A stretch of DNA of 64,000 nt from Karalla daura (GCA_029224185.1 CM055188.1:9984497-10048496); one strand, 5' to 3'; positions 22,938 through 35,670 are shown, numbered from the stretch's first letter. Program-made: numbers and translations. The notes: a model not told the origin generated them from the letters alone.

Positions 22938-24234
22938 TCAGATAAAGTGTGTGAAGGTGTGTATGTGTGTGGAAGTGTCAGAATCAAAAAACGACAGTTT
23001 GCCTTTGCTCCAGTCGAGATGAACTCTAACCCTGTTGAACTTCTTCTTCACTCGGAGAACAGTGGGTGAATGTCCGAGCGAGCGAGCACTGTAATTATTG
23101 TTGTAGTATTCTATTTGCCAGAACCCCGATTTTACATGTTTCCTTTTGTGAACAGACTCAGCTGCCATACCAGCAAACCACGCAGCGTTGTCTCCTACTC
23201 CAGCTGTGACTCCTCGAGACAAAGCCCTCCCAGCCCCATACGGAGTGATGATAGTCAGTCCTCTCTGGGTTTTCTGGAAGTTTCTGTCTCTCCCCATGTC
23301 TCACAGTGGTCAGATCTTTAGACAGAATAAATTCTGCTTTAGCGGTGTTTGGATCCAGAATCACTGGAGTGTAGGAGATGATCTCCTTCATCTTGGTCCA
23401 GATGTTGAAGGCCAGGTTGCCCAGGTGTTTGGCCACATCTATCAGAGCTCCTGAGGGCAGCTCTGGGTCCTCCAGCAGGGGGCACTGTCGGACTCTTTGC
23501 ACTGCAGCCTTGTAGTTGTGCAGGAATGAGATGTTCTCAGCTCTCAGCTCCCCCTCCGTGGCTCTGATTGTGTCTGAAAGAGCTGTGATCTCTCTGCTCA
23601 GACCTGCAATCTTCTCCTCCATCATCTTACTGTTCTGCTGCTCCTTCACGGCTTTGATCCTGGCCTCCTCTTCCTCTTGTAGAAACTGATGGAGCTTGTT
23701 AAACTGCTGCTTAATCTGGGTCAGTGTGTGCTGGGCCTGGATCTTAATGTGAGCTTGAAACTGATCACAGTCTCCTTTCACTTGCTCAAACACCTTCAGT
23801 TTTTCCTGTAATGGCTCCAGTGATGTCTTTAGTTCCTTCTTGTGATCCAGTGCGAATTCATTGACAGGTCTGAATCTGTGGTTGTTGTGCAACTTAGAAT
23901 CTCGACAAACAACACAGACTGGTTGCTGATGGTCCAGACAGAAGAGTTTGAGTTTCTCAGAGTGCAGCCTGCAGAGAGACTCTGATCTTGCCGAGGCTCT
24001 CAGATCTCTCTCCAGTAGGAAAGTCTCACACAGGTTCTTTAAAGCCAGGTTACATGTAGGGTCACTCTTTGATGATCGTCTCCTACAAACTGGGCATTCC
24101 TGTGCTGGTCGTCTTCTCCACCAAGTCTGCAGACAGTCTTTGCACAGACTGTGACTGCATGACAGCACAACAGGATTTTTGAAGATATCCTGGCACACAG
24201 GGCAGGTCAAATCGTCCTCTAATTGAAAAGACAT
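22938..24234 (-). pseudogene. TRIM/RBCC gene with frameshifted PRY-SPRY
   Basis: A single-exon frame (24234..23158, 358 residues) starts MSFQLEDDLTCPVC. The RING has C11, C14, C26, H28, C31, C34, C47 and C50. The B-box 2 has C88, H91, C99, H102, C107, C110, H116 and H119. A coiled coil follows at about 125-265, then the start of PRY (VILDPNTA). These are features of fish TRIM35/NF7-like E3 ligases. After SHSW (about 23200) the frame shifts. The rest of SPRY (DNAAWFAGMAAESVHKR, VRVHLDWSKGKLSFFDSDT) continues in another frame to a stop at 22938, and that part also ends early after HTFTH. The simplest explanation is loss of about eight bases near 23198-23204. A shortened RBCC protein could still be made, so this is either a recent pseudogene or a SPRY-less TRIM. 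Confidence 0.8.
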
Positions 24235-25602
24235 TTCCTCTTAACACAGTCAGTCGACTGGAGCTCCTCTATTTACATTCCTCCAGGTACATTCACTCTG
24301 GGTAATTTTTCCTCCTTGGTTTGAGCCTATGAATAGAGTCAGTCGAGTGTCAGTGTTGAAGAGCTCCCACTGTTTCCATTCGTAGCATTCCTTCTGGTCT
24401 GGTTCTGATCCGTGGACAACCAGTCCTGTCCCTCTCGTCTCAGTGTGTTTGTCCCACTTCCTGGTGGTTCGAATGGTCCGTCTCCTGGTTTGTGTCAGGT
24501 AAATTAGAGGTGGAGCTTGCAGGTTGTCAGGCAATCTGTGCCAGACTTTTTAATAATAGCGCTCTGAGGACTTGTCTGAACAGGTACATCATGCATACAC
24601 GTGCTGTTGGAGCTCCTTGGATCATCTCATTATCCTGCAGGGGGTGCTACAGTCTTGATCTCCCTGCAGTAACTCTGTCTGAGGGACCTGCTGTCTCTTC
24701 TCACAGAAACTCAGTCTTCTCAGTTAGTGGCCTTCAGTGTGCATGTGATGCTTTTGAATGGTACACGGAGATCCATTGTGCTCTAGACAGAAGAGTTTTA
24801 CTCTTAGACTGCAGAGAAAATCTCCAGTGAGAATGCCAGTAAAAATGCAAAAACCTAAATGCCAGTTTAACACATACTTCAATCCTGTGTGTGTTTGTCC
24901 CTGCACCAGTGCTGTACACAGGTGTCACCGCTGCTGTGGCTTCAAGGGACAAATGATAGACTCATTTAACTTCCCTTCAATTCTCTTGTTGGAAATCCCC
25001 TGATGAATAAATAAATAAATAACTAAATAAATAAATAGGCCTGTCCAATCACAGCTCTTGTCTTTTTAAGGATATTCTATATAAGTTTTACGTTTACGAT
25101 TTTTCTACCTCACAATGCTAAGGACGTAGAACCTTCCTAGGAGAACTACCTTGACCTACTACTTCTTCTTGTTTTTCTCAGATGAAGTGAAATTTAAGGT
25201 GGAGACTGTCATTCTACCTGCAGATTGCCTCATTATAGCAACATTCCCGCCATGGAAAGAATACAAAGACAGCAGTTCTGACTTGTAGGCTCTCAGTGCC
25301 TTCTGTGGAAATGGGAAACCAAAACTTGTGCAACCGAAACCAAACCGGTAAAAACGTTATCATTTGTTTTCTATCACTGTGACATCACAGCCACGATAGA
25401 AAAATGATAACGATAATATGCTAATCTCCCCAAATACTGGAGTAAACCCTTAACAAAGCTTTGTAAAGCTTCACCAAGGATAGTACAATAATTTATCGCT
25501 TACAATTCTCACTTTTTCAAAACAGTCACGCAAACTGTGTCTTGGAGCATATGCAAAGGTGAGAAAGATGACAAGAGTGTTCTGCGGAATTCACCAACCG
25601 AT

Positions 25603-25603
<1 letters not shown>

Positions 25604-25668
<65 letters not shown>
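25604..25668. repeat. (CA)n microsatellite
   Basis: A perfect CA run of about 65 bases. Confidence 0.95.
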
Positions 25669-25672
<4 letters not shown>

Positions 25673-26839
25673 GACACACCCTGAAACTAGAGATAACAGA
25701 ACAAAAGAGTTGCTTCAGTAAACTGTTGATAAACTTTCATAGAGACAGGCAGATTACCTTGATTAATTGTTCCAAACTGGGAAATTATTTTGTTTTACTG
25801 AAGCAGTAGAAAATAGGATTAAATAAAAGGGGAATGTGATCAAATAAAAATAGAAATGAAAAATAAAATAAAAAGTAAAAATATGGCCTACCTACACCCA
25901 GGCTGACTCTACAGTCCTAGCCCTGCGATTACAAAAGTTTGTTTGAAAATTAAATGCAAAACTACCGAAATTAATCAAACCACTATGAAACACAACTTAT
26001 GTCATTTGATTAACTAAGGGATGTAAGGAAGGGAAGGGATGTAGTTTTGTCAAATTATCAAAAAAGTCAAAACTAAATGTAGATGAATTAGAATTTGTGA
26101 AGGACAGGATAAAAATGCAGTGTATTTTTATGTTTTTTATGGAATGCATTGTTGATATTGTTTTTCTTTTTCTGAACATCATTTCAAAGCCCTGGAAACT
26201 AAATGATGCCAGCGTTTTTCTCTGTTATTGTTTACTGTGATATCTACTAGAAAAACTCCAGATAACATCACAGTGTCAGCACCACTCATTGTCTCTCTAA
26301 GCACGGCCAACATCAGGTAGACTCACTCAAGGACGAAAAACAAACAGTTGTTTGTCAGCAAACAATGTTTGGTTGAAGAACATTTTAAGAACATTTTAAG
26401 GTCTTCTTCAGGCGTCGACTTAGAGGGAAATATGAAGACATCATTTTCATTTATTGTAGATGTAAACTCTCTTCAGGTCAGTTAAAAAAGTTTATTGACT
26501 TGACTGCTGATAGCCTCTTGAGCTGAATAAGGTTTGTTGATAAGGGTGAAAAAAACAAACAAGCAAAGAAAGTAAAAGCTGATGTAATCAAGCAGGCTTG
26601 AAAAACTCAAAGCCTCTCTGCTCCAGTGTTTAGTGACTGGTGACCACCCTCACTGAAGTGATCTGAAGGTGCATGAATTAAATGTTGCTCAGGTTGTAGC
26701 TCATTCATCAAATCATGGACTTGCTCTTTTTCCATTGTGTAATAATAGTTACTAATTATACGCTACATTTATTCATAATAAAATAAAATTACAAAACAAA
26801 ATAGCTGGCACAAAATAGTCTCTTTTAGTTGCTTTTCTA

Positions 26840-26843
<4 letters not shown>

Positions 26844-26872
<29 letters not shown>
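26844..26872. repeat. (CT)n microsatellite
   Basis: A perfect CT run of about 29 bases, 250 bases left of a longer one. Confidence 0.95.
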
Positions 26873-26873
<1 letters not shown>

Positions 26874-27119
26874 AATCCAGGGATCTGAGGCTCCTGTTTA
26901 CTCCTGGGCCCCCAATGCCAGGCCCCCTGCACCAGTAAAACCTTTCAGGGCTGCCATAAACTGTTTAACTGGACTGCAGTGTTTTATCACAGGAAAGACA
27001 AAATTACCCTCCAACAAATCTGATGTGTTTGGGTGTTTTGGGAGGTGAAGCATTTCCTGCGAAAGCCTTATGTGGCAACAGGAAAGCATGAAGGAGGGCG
27101 GGATCTCTACATTGTTTCT

Positions 27120-27121
<2 letters not shown>

Positions 27122-27180
<59 letters not shown>
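27122..27180. repeat. (CT)n microsatellite
   Basis: A CT run of about 59 bases. The long open frames across it on both strands are repeat artefacts. Confidence 0.95.
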
Positions 27181-27182
<2 letters not shown>

Positions 27183-28154
27183 ACTCGATACAGAGCTGCT
27201 ATTGGTTGGCTCTCGACCAATCTCGTCTCTGGTCACCTTACAAACTGTCTTTCTGTCGGCAGTAGTTAAAAATTCACAACTCTTCATTGTGAAGTCCTCA
27301 AGATCAGTCTCTTTCTGCCTCCACTTTACTTGGTCTCCAAATCAGCCTGGTTCAAGGTCCTGTCAACAGCAGCAGAGTCTCCTCCTCCCACAGGTGAGGA
27401 ACAACTGGTCTATTGTTTGTTACTTTCTCACTCTGAGTGTAATACCTGAGAGGCTTTGCATGTCTTTAGACAATGGAGCAGTCTGCTGGCATCAGGAGGC
27501 CAGGATAACAGGTGTAACATCGCAGCTGAGTTATATAAGTACAACTATCAAGTACTGCTTGTGTTTACTTTGCAGTAACACACAAGTATTATTATATATG
27601 TACACAAGTATTAATTGGAGAATGTATTTAGTGTGCTATTGTTGTTGGTGTGTTGTTTAGCACAAAGCAGTACTAAATAGCTAGCTAAGCTTAGTGGGTG
27701 AAGTGGTACAGTTATTAATTATCATATATCATATCATATATCATATATCATTAAGTGTTTCTGAATATTTTATGTATTTCCTCAGAACATGAATATTTCT
27801 CTTATGCTACTTTATTCTTCATAATACTGCACTACAGCAACAACTGCACAGACCCTACATACTAATTCCCTTTTGCTGTACATGTTGTATAGAAGGTGTA
27901 ACTTGACATGATTGTGAGTGCATAAAACCACTTTTTCCAAGTACAGGTTTTGAGTTTTTATCCCATCTGTTGTGTGTGGCCATGAGACAGTGGATGCTGA
28001 ACAAAGAGATAATTACAGTGAAACTGGAAGCTCACAGTAAGCTGCTGCATGTACAGCATGCTTAGATTAAACAACATTCGTTGTCACATATTTAGGTAGT
28101 CTCATAGTTTTGCTGCTGGCAACAGCCTGGCAATCACACATTTACTGTGATAAA

Positions 28155-28272
28155 TATTTATATATATATATATGTATATATATACACACAGACAGAGAAA
28201 CATATATATATATATATATATACATATATATATGTATATATATATATATATATATACATATGTATATATAAA
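28155..28272. repeat. (TA)n-rich block
   Basis: Alternating TA with CATATG and GTATATA variants. It is self-complementary and can extrude cruciforms. Confidence 0.9.
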
Positions 28273-30819
28273 GAAAAGAAAAAGAAAAGTCTTTGAGATC
28301 TGTTTGGTCTGAGATGTTTTTCTCTCTACAACCTCAGCCTCTTATTATAAGCATCCGTTGTTTGTACCTTCATCATCACAAGGCTGAGACTGGCAGGATC
28401 TTAAGATTCGGTCATGAAGCTTTGGAAAACAACAATGAATGAATGATCGAAGAAAATAGATGCATGTTGAGTGGCAAAGTTGTCTGGCAGGTGATCGAAT
28501 GCTGACTTTCAGGGCAGGAAGTTGTAAAGTCTCATCTCACAGACAATTGAACCAGAGCAGCAGACTGGACACTGGTCTTTGTTTTTCTTTTCCGCACAAA
28601 CAATCAAGACAGCGGTTCATCTTAAACTTCTAAACAATACATGTTCCCCCTCCTCTGGAAAATGTTCAACCCAACCAAGTTGGGCTGAACCAGAAGAGAA
28701 TTGCCAGGAGTACTAGGAGGGAAAGTTGTGACAGGGACAGGAGTGCCAGAAATCCTAATGTGGATGGCTGTAAGGGCAACAGTGGCAGTTGGATTTGTCA
28801 CTCAGTTTGCAGGGAGTGTTGAAATGACAAATGACAAAAAATTGTGATTCAGCCTCTAAGAAATAATCCAAACATCACCTTAGTCATTAAGCCGTTAAGC
28901 CAGTACAACATCAGTCTTCAGTACGGTTTTATTTTTCTTTTTGTTTTCCTGGTGGAGTTTTGTGCTTTGTCATGCCCAAATGTTTTGCACTTACTGAACT
29001 AACCAGTCTTTGTTTACAGCCTGAAAGCAAACGGTGCGCGGTCTAAATATTTGTGCATCCTTTTTACTGTTAACTCTGTCTTTGGACTGAAACCAAGAAC
29101 CAAAAAAGTCAAAGCTCCAATCAGTCAAGAAGTTTTTAGGGGCAAAATTTAAGACTAATTTTACTTAAGATTTCCAGCTGATGAAAATACAGGCATGAGT
29201 GGTACAAACAACAGTCTGTCAACAGACACCATACCAGTGTCATGGGAGTTTCACAAGAGGCAAAACAGGCCATTACAAAAAGCCATTACAAGGTTGTTCT
29301 TAGGAAACTTCATATGAAAGCTTTGATTTATGAACGTTGGCAAGTTGTGACTGTTATAGGCTGTGTGAGCTACCGATTATGACTAATACAGACAGGTTTT
29401 ACAACCACCACAACACATACAAACACATGCTAGTATCATATCGGATCGGAACAGAAGTGGAAACCACAGAGCAACGAGAGAGTGGGAAAACAACCAACAC
29501 ATGGATACAGGGCTGTAACCTAAAAACAACAATTTCATGACTTCCTCTGTAGTCTTCTTGAACAATTAACGTGTTGTATTAAATTCAAGAGAACAGTGAT
29601 AACTCAAGTCAGCCCTGTGAATGTTTCTCTCAGGTTATCCACGATCTCTTTATTTTGATCCTCAGCAGATCTGAAAAGATTAATGAGAGGTCTACTTGAA
29701 ACTTCAAAAAGGGTTTACCACCTATTATTTAAAGCACCAACTCACTAAAGCTGTAAACCACTAAAATGTACTAAATACAGCAAACCATGAGTCCTGAGGC
29801 TGTATATATACCTAAAACATGTGATTACGTAACAGCGTGTGTGAACATGTGCTGCCGCCTCTTGAACATGTGTGTTTCCTTAGACGGTTCTTAATCTAAA
29901 CCAGAGTTGGCACCAGCAAGAAAAATGTAGCTTTAGAAACGTTTTGAAATGTGAGAACATCCCATGACCACCCTCCAGTGAAGAGAGAAGTCTGAAGAGA
30001 CAGCTTTTGTTTGACAGATACGCCAATAATAACACATAACATGCAATCATTCCTTCTTTGTCATAAATACCCAGGTGCCACATTGTTTTTCCAGACCAGA
30101 GCATGTCTGATCCAACACCTGCTCTTAGTCAAATATGTACTCTGGTTTTCTTTTTCTCCCCACAGAGGTGAAAGGTAATTGTCAGAAGGAGAAGCTATGT
30201 TAAGCTGATGTTAAATGTCAACAGACAGATGAGTGGAGACATGCAGACATGTGAACCACTGATCATATTGGGGAGGGGATTTAGGAGAAATCTGGAAAGT
30301 AACTAATTCACCTCAATGTATAAATTTAATTGATTTTATTTTCACCCTGGGGTTTTCCTCCCTTCTCAATTGATTTAGTTTTCTCAATAACTATTTACGG
30401 CACGTGCTGATGAATGAATATCATTCATCACCTCTAATCTGATCGTACTGTTTTTGACATTTTCAGTTGAGGAGCTTTAACAGGCTCCTTACAGATTCAT
30501 TCATTATCTATTGTTTCCTGGAAGAAAAGCAACACACACCTGTTGTGCAGCAAGTTGGATTTAACAAATATGTGTTGACAATATGCTGCTCCACAGCACA
30601 GACTTTACTACAGACATTTTTAGTACATGTTTTTACTGCAGCTTGTTGCTCAGGCCTCGGGCAAGGTGCACGACAAGTGGCTTGGCATGCCTGTCTACAA
30701 CCACAATAGCTTGTTTGATGTTTGAGTGTTAACTTACATGCCTGTGCATGTCTAGACACAAATATGCTCAAGATGCCAATAATTTTCCTCTCTTCCTCTT
30801 TTCTTCCACCACAGCCAAA

Positions 30820-33800
30820 ATGAAAGTAGCAGCCTTCAACATCCAGAAGTTTGGAAAAAACAAAGTGTCTGACCCTAATGTTCTAAATATCCTGGTCAAG
30901 GTGAGATTGGCCTTCGTGAAAATGCATGGACACACTTGCAGTAAGCCCGCCCTTCCCTCGATACCCTGATACTTCATAGCTTTAAAAAATATGACTCTTT
31001 GTTTCTGACAAAGAGCCAATTCATATTTATTTCAAGAGTCGTACATAAAATCTTAATGGACTTAATAGTATTATCTTTATTTGTATATGTACACATAGTT
31101 TATGGTGGATAATTACTGTGATCCCCAATAATAACCTTGTCATTTTCTATGTCTTCCAGATTGTGTCTCGATATGACATCATCGTGATCCTGGAGGTGGT
31201 AGACATCAGTGGAGAGTCTGTAGAAACTCTTCTGGATGCTCTCAACAAGTGAGTTTGAACTTTTTTTTGTCTCTGTTACTGTGTATTATCCAGTGGATCT
31301 AGTGGTTAGCACTGCATGGATTTGACATTGTGTATATGTGGGTGTTCTCTGGTTATCACAGTCCAGAAACATACATGTTTAGGTTGATTGAAGGTCCTAA
31401 ATTGCTTCTAGGAGTGAGAGAGTAAGAGGGATATGTGTGTGTCCTTTGGTGGACCGGTGACCTGTGCAGGGTGTGTTCCCTGCCTTTGCAAAATTGTGCA
31501 CAAGATAGGCTCAAGCAGAGCTAGAAGAATATGGGTCAATGGATCAACTTTGATCTGATTATGGCACTAAACAAAGGTTTATAGAAGTTTATCAAAGACA
31601 CTGAACACACATCTAAGCAGTGTGTCTAGTAGATTAGATTAGATAAGTTCAGACTCAACTTTACAGTGCACACAGCACAGGAACTTAGGTCAACACAATT
31701 GGCATTCAACCAGAAGTGCGAAAAGCAGATTGCAAATATGTACAACTATAAATTACGCAATGGAAACTGAAAAAAAAAAGAAAATAATCTAGTAGATGTA
31801 CATGAGAATTTGGATATGTGCAACAATATCTGCAGTATGGACATATGGGCATGGTACATGTTGGATGCAGGAAAGTATACTCACAATTTGAAACACATAA
31901 AAAAATACATATATATTACAAAACAACATAGTAAAGCAGGGAGCAATAAAATAGGGTGCATAGACATTTTGAGTCATGTCACACACACACACACACACAG
32001 TGAGGAAAAGGTGTTGATCTGGTCATGAACCTTTTTAAGAGATACCTGTAAATCACATGTACATTTTGTGTCTGTCCAGTGCCAACAGGAAGCATCACTA
32101 CACTCTGAAGATTAGCACTCGTCTTGGCCGAACTCGCTACAAGGAACAGTTCATGTTCCTGTACAGGTGAGGCAGCTGGATCATACTACTGTTAACAGAT
32201 ATTTAATGTGTTTGATCTAGGTTTGTTTCAGCACGATTTCATTTTGCACCCAGGGCATCTAAAGTATAGTTATCACCTAGAATTTGATCCTTAAACAAGT
32301 GATTTACTACCAAACTATGTGTGTGTGTGTGTGTGTGTGTGTGTAGGGATGACATGGTTGACTTGGTAGGCTCCTATCAGTTTGATGACAAGAAGACTGA
32401 GGGAGGAGATGTTTTTGCTAGAGATCCTTACATCCTGCGATTTAGATGCCTCAATACAGGTAAGAGATCTCTCTGAAGTGACTCTTTCAAAGAAGAAAAG
32501 TCAGCAATTCAGCAAGTAAGCTGTAAGTCAGTAATTAGGAATACTATTTAAAAGAATCAAATACAGGTTTGGAGTTATTTTAAAATGACGATGCCATAAT
32601 AGCAGCATTTACAGGAGGGAACACTTCAGTGGATATCCTGTCCTGTCGGCTGCACCTGTCTGAAGGTGTGTTGTATGTGTCTGTGTCTTTGTGGGTGCGT
32701 GCGCACACCCACCTATTACAGTGCTGAAAGACCTGGTGATGATCCCAGTACACACAAAACCAGAGGACTCAGAGAAAGAGCTAGACGAGCTCTATGATGT
32801 GTTCCTGCACGTCAAGACGAAGTGGAGAACTGATGTGAGTGTCGTATGTCCACAATACAACAGACACAACATTTAAGATTGCTCAAACAAAACACAATTC
32901 TAAGACGAGTGAGATATACTGTGTATCAAAGACATTTGCTAATATACGTTATATATTATATACAAAAATTGTATACAGAGACACTTTTGTACCAGGCCAT
33001 GTCTCTATTGTGGGATCATCTGCTGTAAGTCTTAACATTTTTACATGGGGCCTTATGGGACTGACAAGGTCCATGTGAAGACAGTCATTAGAGGAGCTTC
33101 AGTTCCTTGTCTTGTCGGCTTCACTGTTCATCCCTGAAGCTGAATCCTATCAGATCTGAGTTATGACCTGCACATTTAATCAGATACATGTCATTGCTGA
33201 TATCTGGTTGCCTTTGAACTCTAGAACGTGATGATCCTGGGAGACTTCAACGCAGATGGGTTGTACGTCTCTAAAAAGGAGATGAAGGGCATTCGTATCC
33301 GTAGCGACAAGAACTTCCACTGGCTGATTGAGGATGATGTCGACACCACGGCCAGCAACAAAAATGACCACACATATGACAGGTAGCTAGCAACCACAAA
33401 CTAACACTAAAGGTGGAACAGAAGTCAACTCATGGACTGATGTATTATGAAATCAGCTCAACCTGCCGCAGTGTACAGTACCACTATGTAACACAGCATG
33501 AGTAAAAACGTGAATGGTAACGAATAACTGTGTTACAATGAAGGAAATCCTTCATGAAAAGTTTTTAGAATGCTCACATTGTTAATTCTTGGTAAATAAT
33601 GTACTTTGGTCAGCTACATTGGTAATTTCTCCTTGAAATGAGTAAGTGCATGTCTGTGTCAGTTCTCCATCACAGCAGTAGAAGAGGGAGGGACACCACC
33701 ACCCAGTGGTGAAATGTTGTACAGCGTATTTAATATACCTGGTCGTTGTCCAGTGAGCTTGAAATATTTTCTCTTCATTAATTGGTCAACAACGTCCAAT

Positions 33801-34982
33801 ATGTCCTAAAACTGAATTATCTGAAAATACCTGTTGCTTAACTTATAGATTTGGTGAAATTTATACAATACAATTTGCATTTAATTTCAAGCTCAAACGC
33901 TTAAGAACAGTACCATCTTGTTTTGCACTAGTGACATGAGAGAAAAATAATTTTGATATATGGCTCATGTTACTTAAGGAAAAAAAATCTTTCAAGCTAT
34001 TTTGTGGCGAAATTTGAAAGCAGGACTTAACTTGGTGTTAATTGATGAGCTATTTAGAATATATTTAACTGATTGCAAAGGCATAGTTATATACCCCCCC
34101 CCCCCCATCTTAAACCCAGTGATATTTAAAAAAAATGCTTTGATGCAATTCTTACCTCTTCCACTTGTTTCCATTTTATGCATTAGTATATTTTTGTAGT
34201 GCTTCATTTCAGTTTTGTGTTCTGTAACTTGTCTGCTGTTTGACCTGTTTGTTCAGGATTGTGGTGTATGGAGATGACATGCTCGGGGCTGTGGTACCAG
34301 GCTCTGCCAAACCCTTCAACTTCCAGAAAGCCTATAAACTCAGTGAGGAGCAGGTCTGCTTTCACACTTCTATTCAACCAGACTTTGTTCACATTCAAAC
34401 TGAAAAATGTAATATTGCTTAATGAACAGTAGCTGCTATCAATCCATAAATTAATATTTGTTTTCTAGGCTCTCGACGTGAGCGATCATTACCCTGTGGA
34501 GGTGGAGCTGAAGTCGATGAGTGATGCAACACCTGGAGAGGCTGGTAACTTGCCCAATCACACTTATTTGTTATGTGCAATGATAATTCATTTTGGTGAT
34601 TTCGATTTAGCCAAACAAAAACAACTTTGCAGCATCTGATCAGCTTGCAAATCCAGGCTTTTTCCAAGTTGCGTGTGTGTGCCCTTCTGTGCAATGCCAA
34701 TTGCCTGCAAATAATAGTATTCACTGTACAAAAAACAAACAAAAAATCATAATATTCAAATACATTTCCCAGTTGTGGCCGCAGCCCTTAGAGTGTGTGT
34801 GTTGTTCAGATACAGGCGAGAAGCAGCCGGCGCAGCAGCAGCCTGCGTTCGTGCTTCACGGGCTGGTGGCTGAGGAACTGCTGGACCTGAAGAGGGGAAA
34901 TCTGCTGCTGGAGAGAGAGAAGCTCAACCTGGAGATCCAGCTCCTCCGGGCTAAGGTGGCCAAGAATGATCGAGGAAATTAA
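30820..34982 (+). CDS. dnase1l4: DNase I-like endonuclease without signal peptide, with C-terminal leucine zipper
   Basis: Nine coding exons join in frame to 328 residues: 30820..30900, 31160..31248, 32080..32166, 32347..32459, 32722..32834, 33225..33382, 34257..34353, 34469..34544 and 34810..34982. The chain starts MKVAAFNIQKFG, where mature DNase I starts. Catalytic and metal residues are all present: N7, E39, E79, H134, D168, N170, D213, D252 and H253. They sit at, or one residue off, the DNase I numbering. There is no secretion signal. The cysteines of both DNase I disulfides are missing (positions 101, 104, G173, H210), so the enzyme looks cytosolic or nuclear. The last exon adds residues 272-328, with leucines at 296, 303, 310 and 317. 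An acceptor five bases before the ATG implies an upstream 5' UTR exon. The fish dnase1l4 name is from memory; membership of the family is certain. Confidence 0.88.
31280..31540 (+). repeat. Dispersed teleost repeat, family A, copy in DNase intron 2
   Basis: Landmarks 'ctagtggttagcactgcatg', 'cagtccagaaacatacatg' and 'ggtgacctgtgcagggtgtg' appear in plus order, the full family layout. Confidence 0.75.
32320..32346. repeat. (TG)n tract ending in the acceptor of DNase exon 4
   Basis: The TG run ends in TAG at 32344-32346, directly followed by exon 4 (GGATGACATGG). It takes the place of a pyrimidine tract. Confidence 0.9.
34094..34107. repeat. Poly-C tract in DNase intron 6
   Basis: About 13 consecutive C (G on the other strand), an isolated homopolymer in AT-rich intron sequence. 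Confidence 0.85.
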
Positions 34983-35598
34983 GCTTAAATTCAGGGGAAC
35001 ACGTCTATCAACCACCTGAATCAGCTGCACCGTACAGCCACTGCAAGTTATTGGGTGGTCACTGGACACTGCAGCTTCATCCTAGATCACTGCTCGTATC
35101 TGATCATTTGGATGACATTTCACCTTTCACACTAGTATGTACCAGCATTGTTTGTTTTCCATTAACAAATTATGAGAACTGATGATTTGTTAAACTTCTG
35201 AGGCTGAACCAAATGTGACAGATTTGTACCCAGTTAGCCAGTGTTTTTCAGCAATGCAGATCAAAAAAGCCTGGCTGGCTGACAGGACTTGGGACACCTT
35301 ATTCCAGTACATTTCAAATTAACAATTATATATACACAAACATCTCAGGTATTTGAAGTGCAACCATGTATAGCCACCAATATTTGCTTATTCTGTTTAC
35401 ATTGTCACATATCTGTGACAGTAGCTGCTCATTATTAGTCTATACGGGTAGTCTAGTCTGTGGATCAACTATGTGCCATCAGCTGACAAAATAGCCATGA
35501 GAGTATGTACAATCTACTTGAATCTTTATGGATCAACTAGTATCCTCCTTGCATCTTAAATTCTGTTTTTCAGGGACTGACAGTTAGTTGAGGTTTAA

Positions 35599-35604
35599 AA
35601 TAAA
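35599..35604 (+). terminator. Polyadenylation signal AATAAA, DNase gene
   Basis: Canonical hexamer about 620 bases after the stop. A second plus-strand AATAAA lies near 35703, inside the likely tma7 3' UTR. Confidence 0.45.
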
Positions 35605-35670
35605 AACTTGAAACACTTGACTTAAGTGGCTAAATAACCTTAAATAGTACACAGTAATTACAAAGAATGT

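Larger units (their letters stand above)
24235..30819. other. Gene-poor interval between TRIM and the DNase gene
   Basis: No coding gene is supported. It contains the TRIM promoter side, (CA)n at 25604, two (CT)n tracts at 26844 and 27122, and a (TA)n block at about 28155-28272. Near 30176 an acceptor-like 'ctttttctccccacag' is followed nine bases later by GTAATT, which could be a tiny 5' UTR exon of the DNase gene, but this is weak. Confidence 0.55.

Noticed and set aside
24635..24652. Another CTCF-like site (CTGCAGGGGGTGCTACA)
   Set aside because: It deviates at core positions; too weak to list.
27070..27660. 196-codon frame, the longest in this interval
   Set aside because: Its core is a (CT)n run read as SLSLSL; the flanks have no recognisable protein character.
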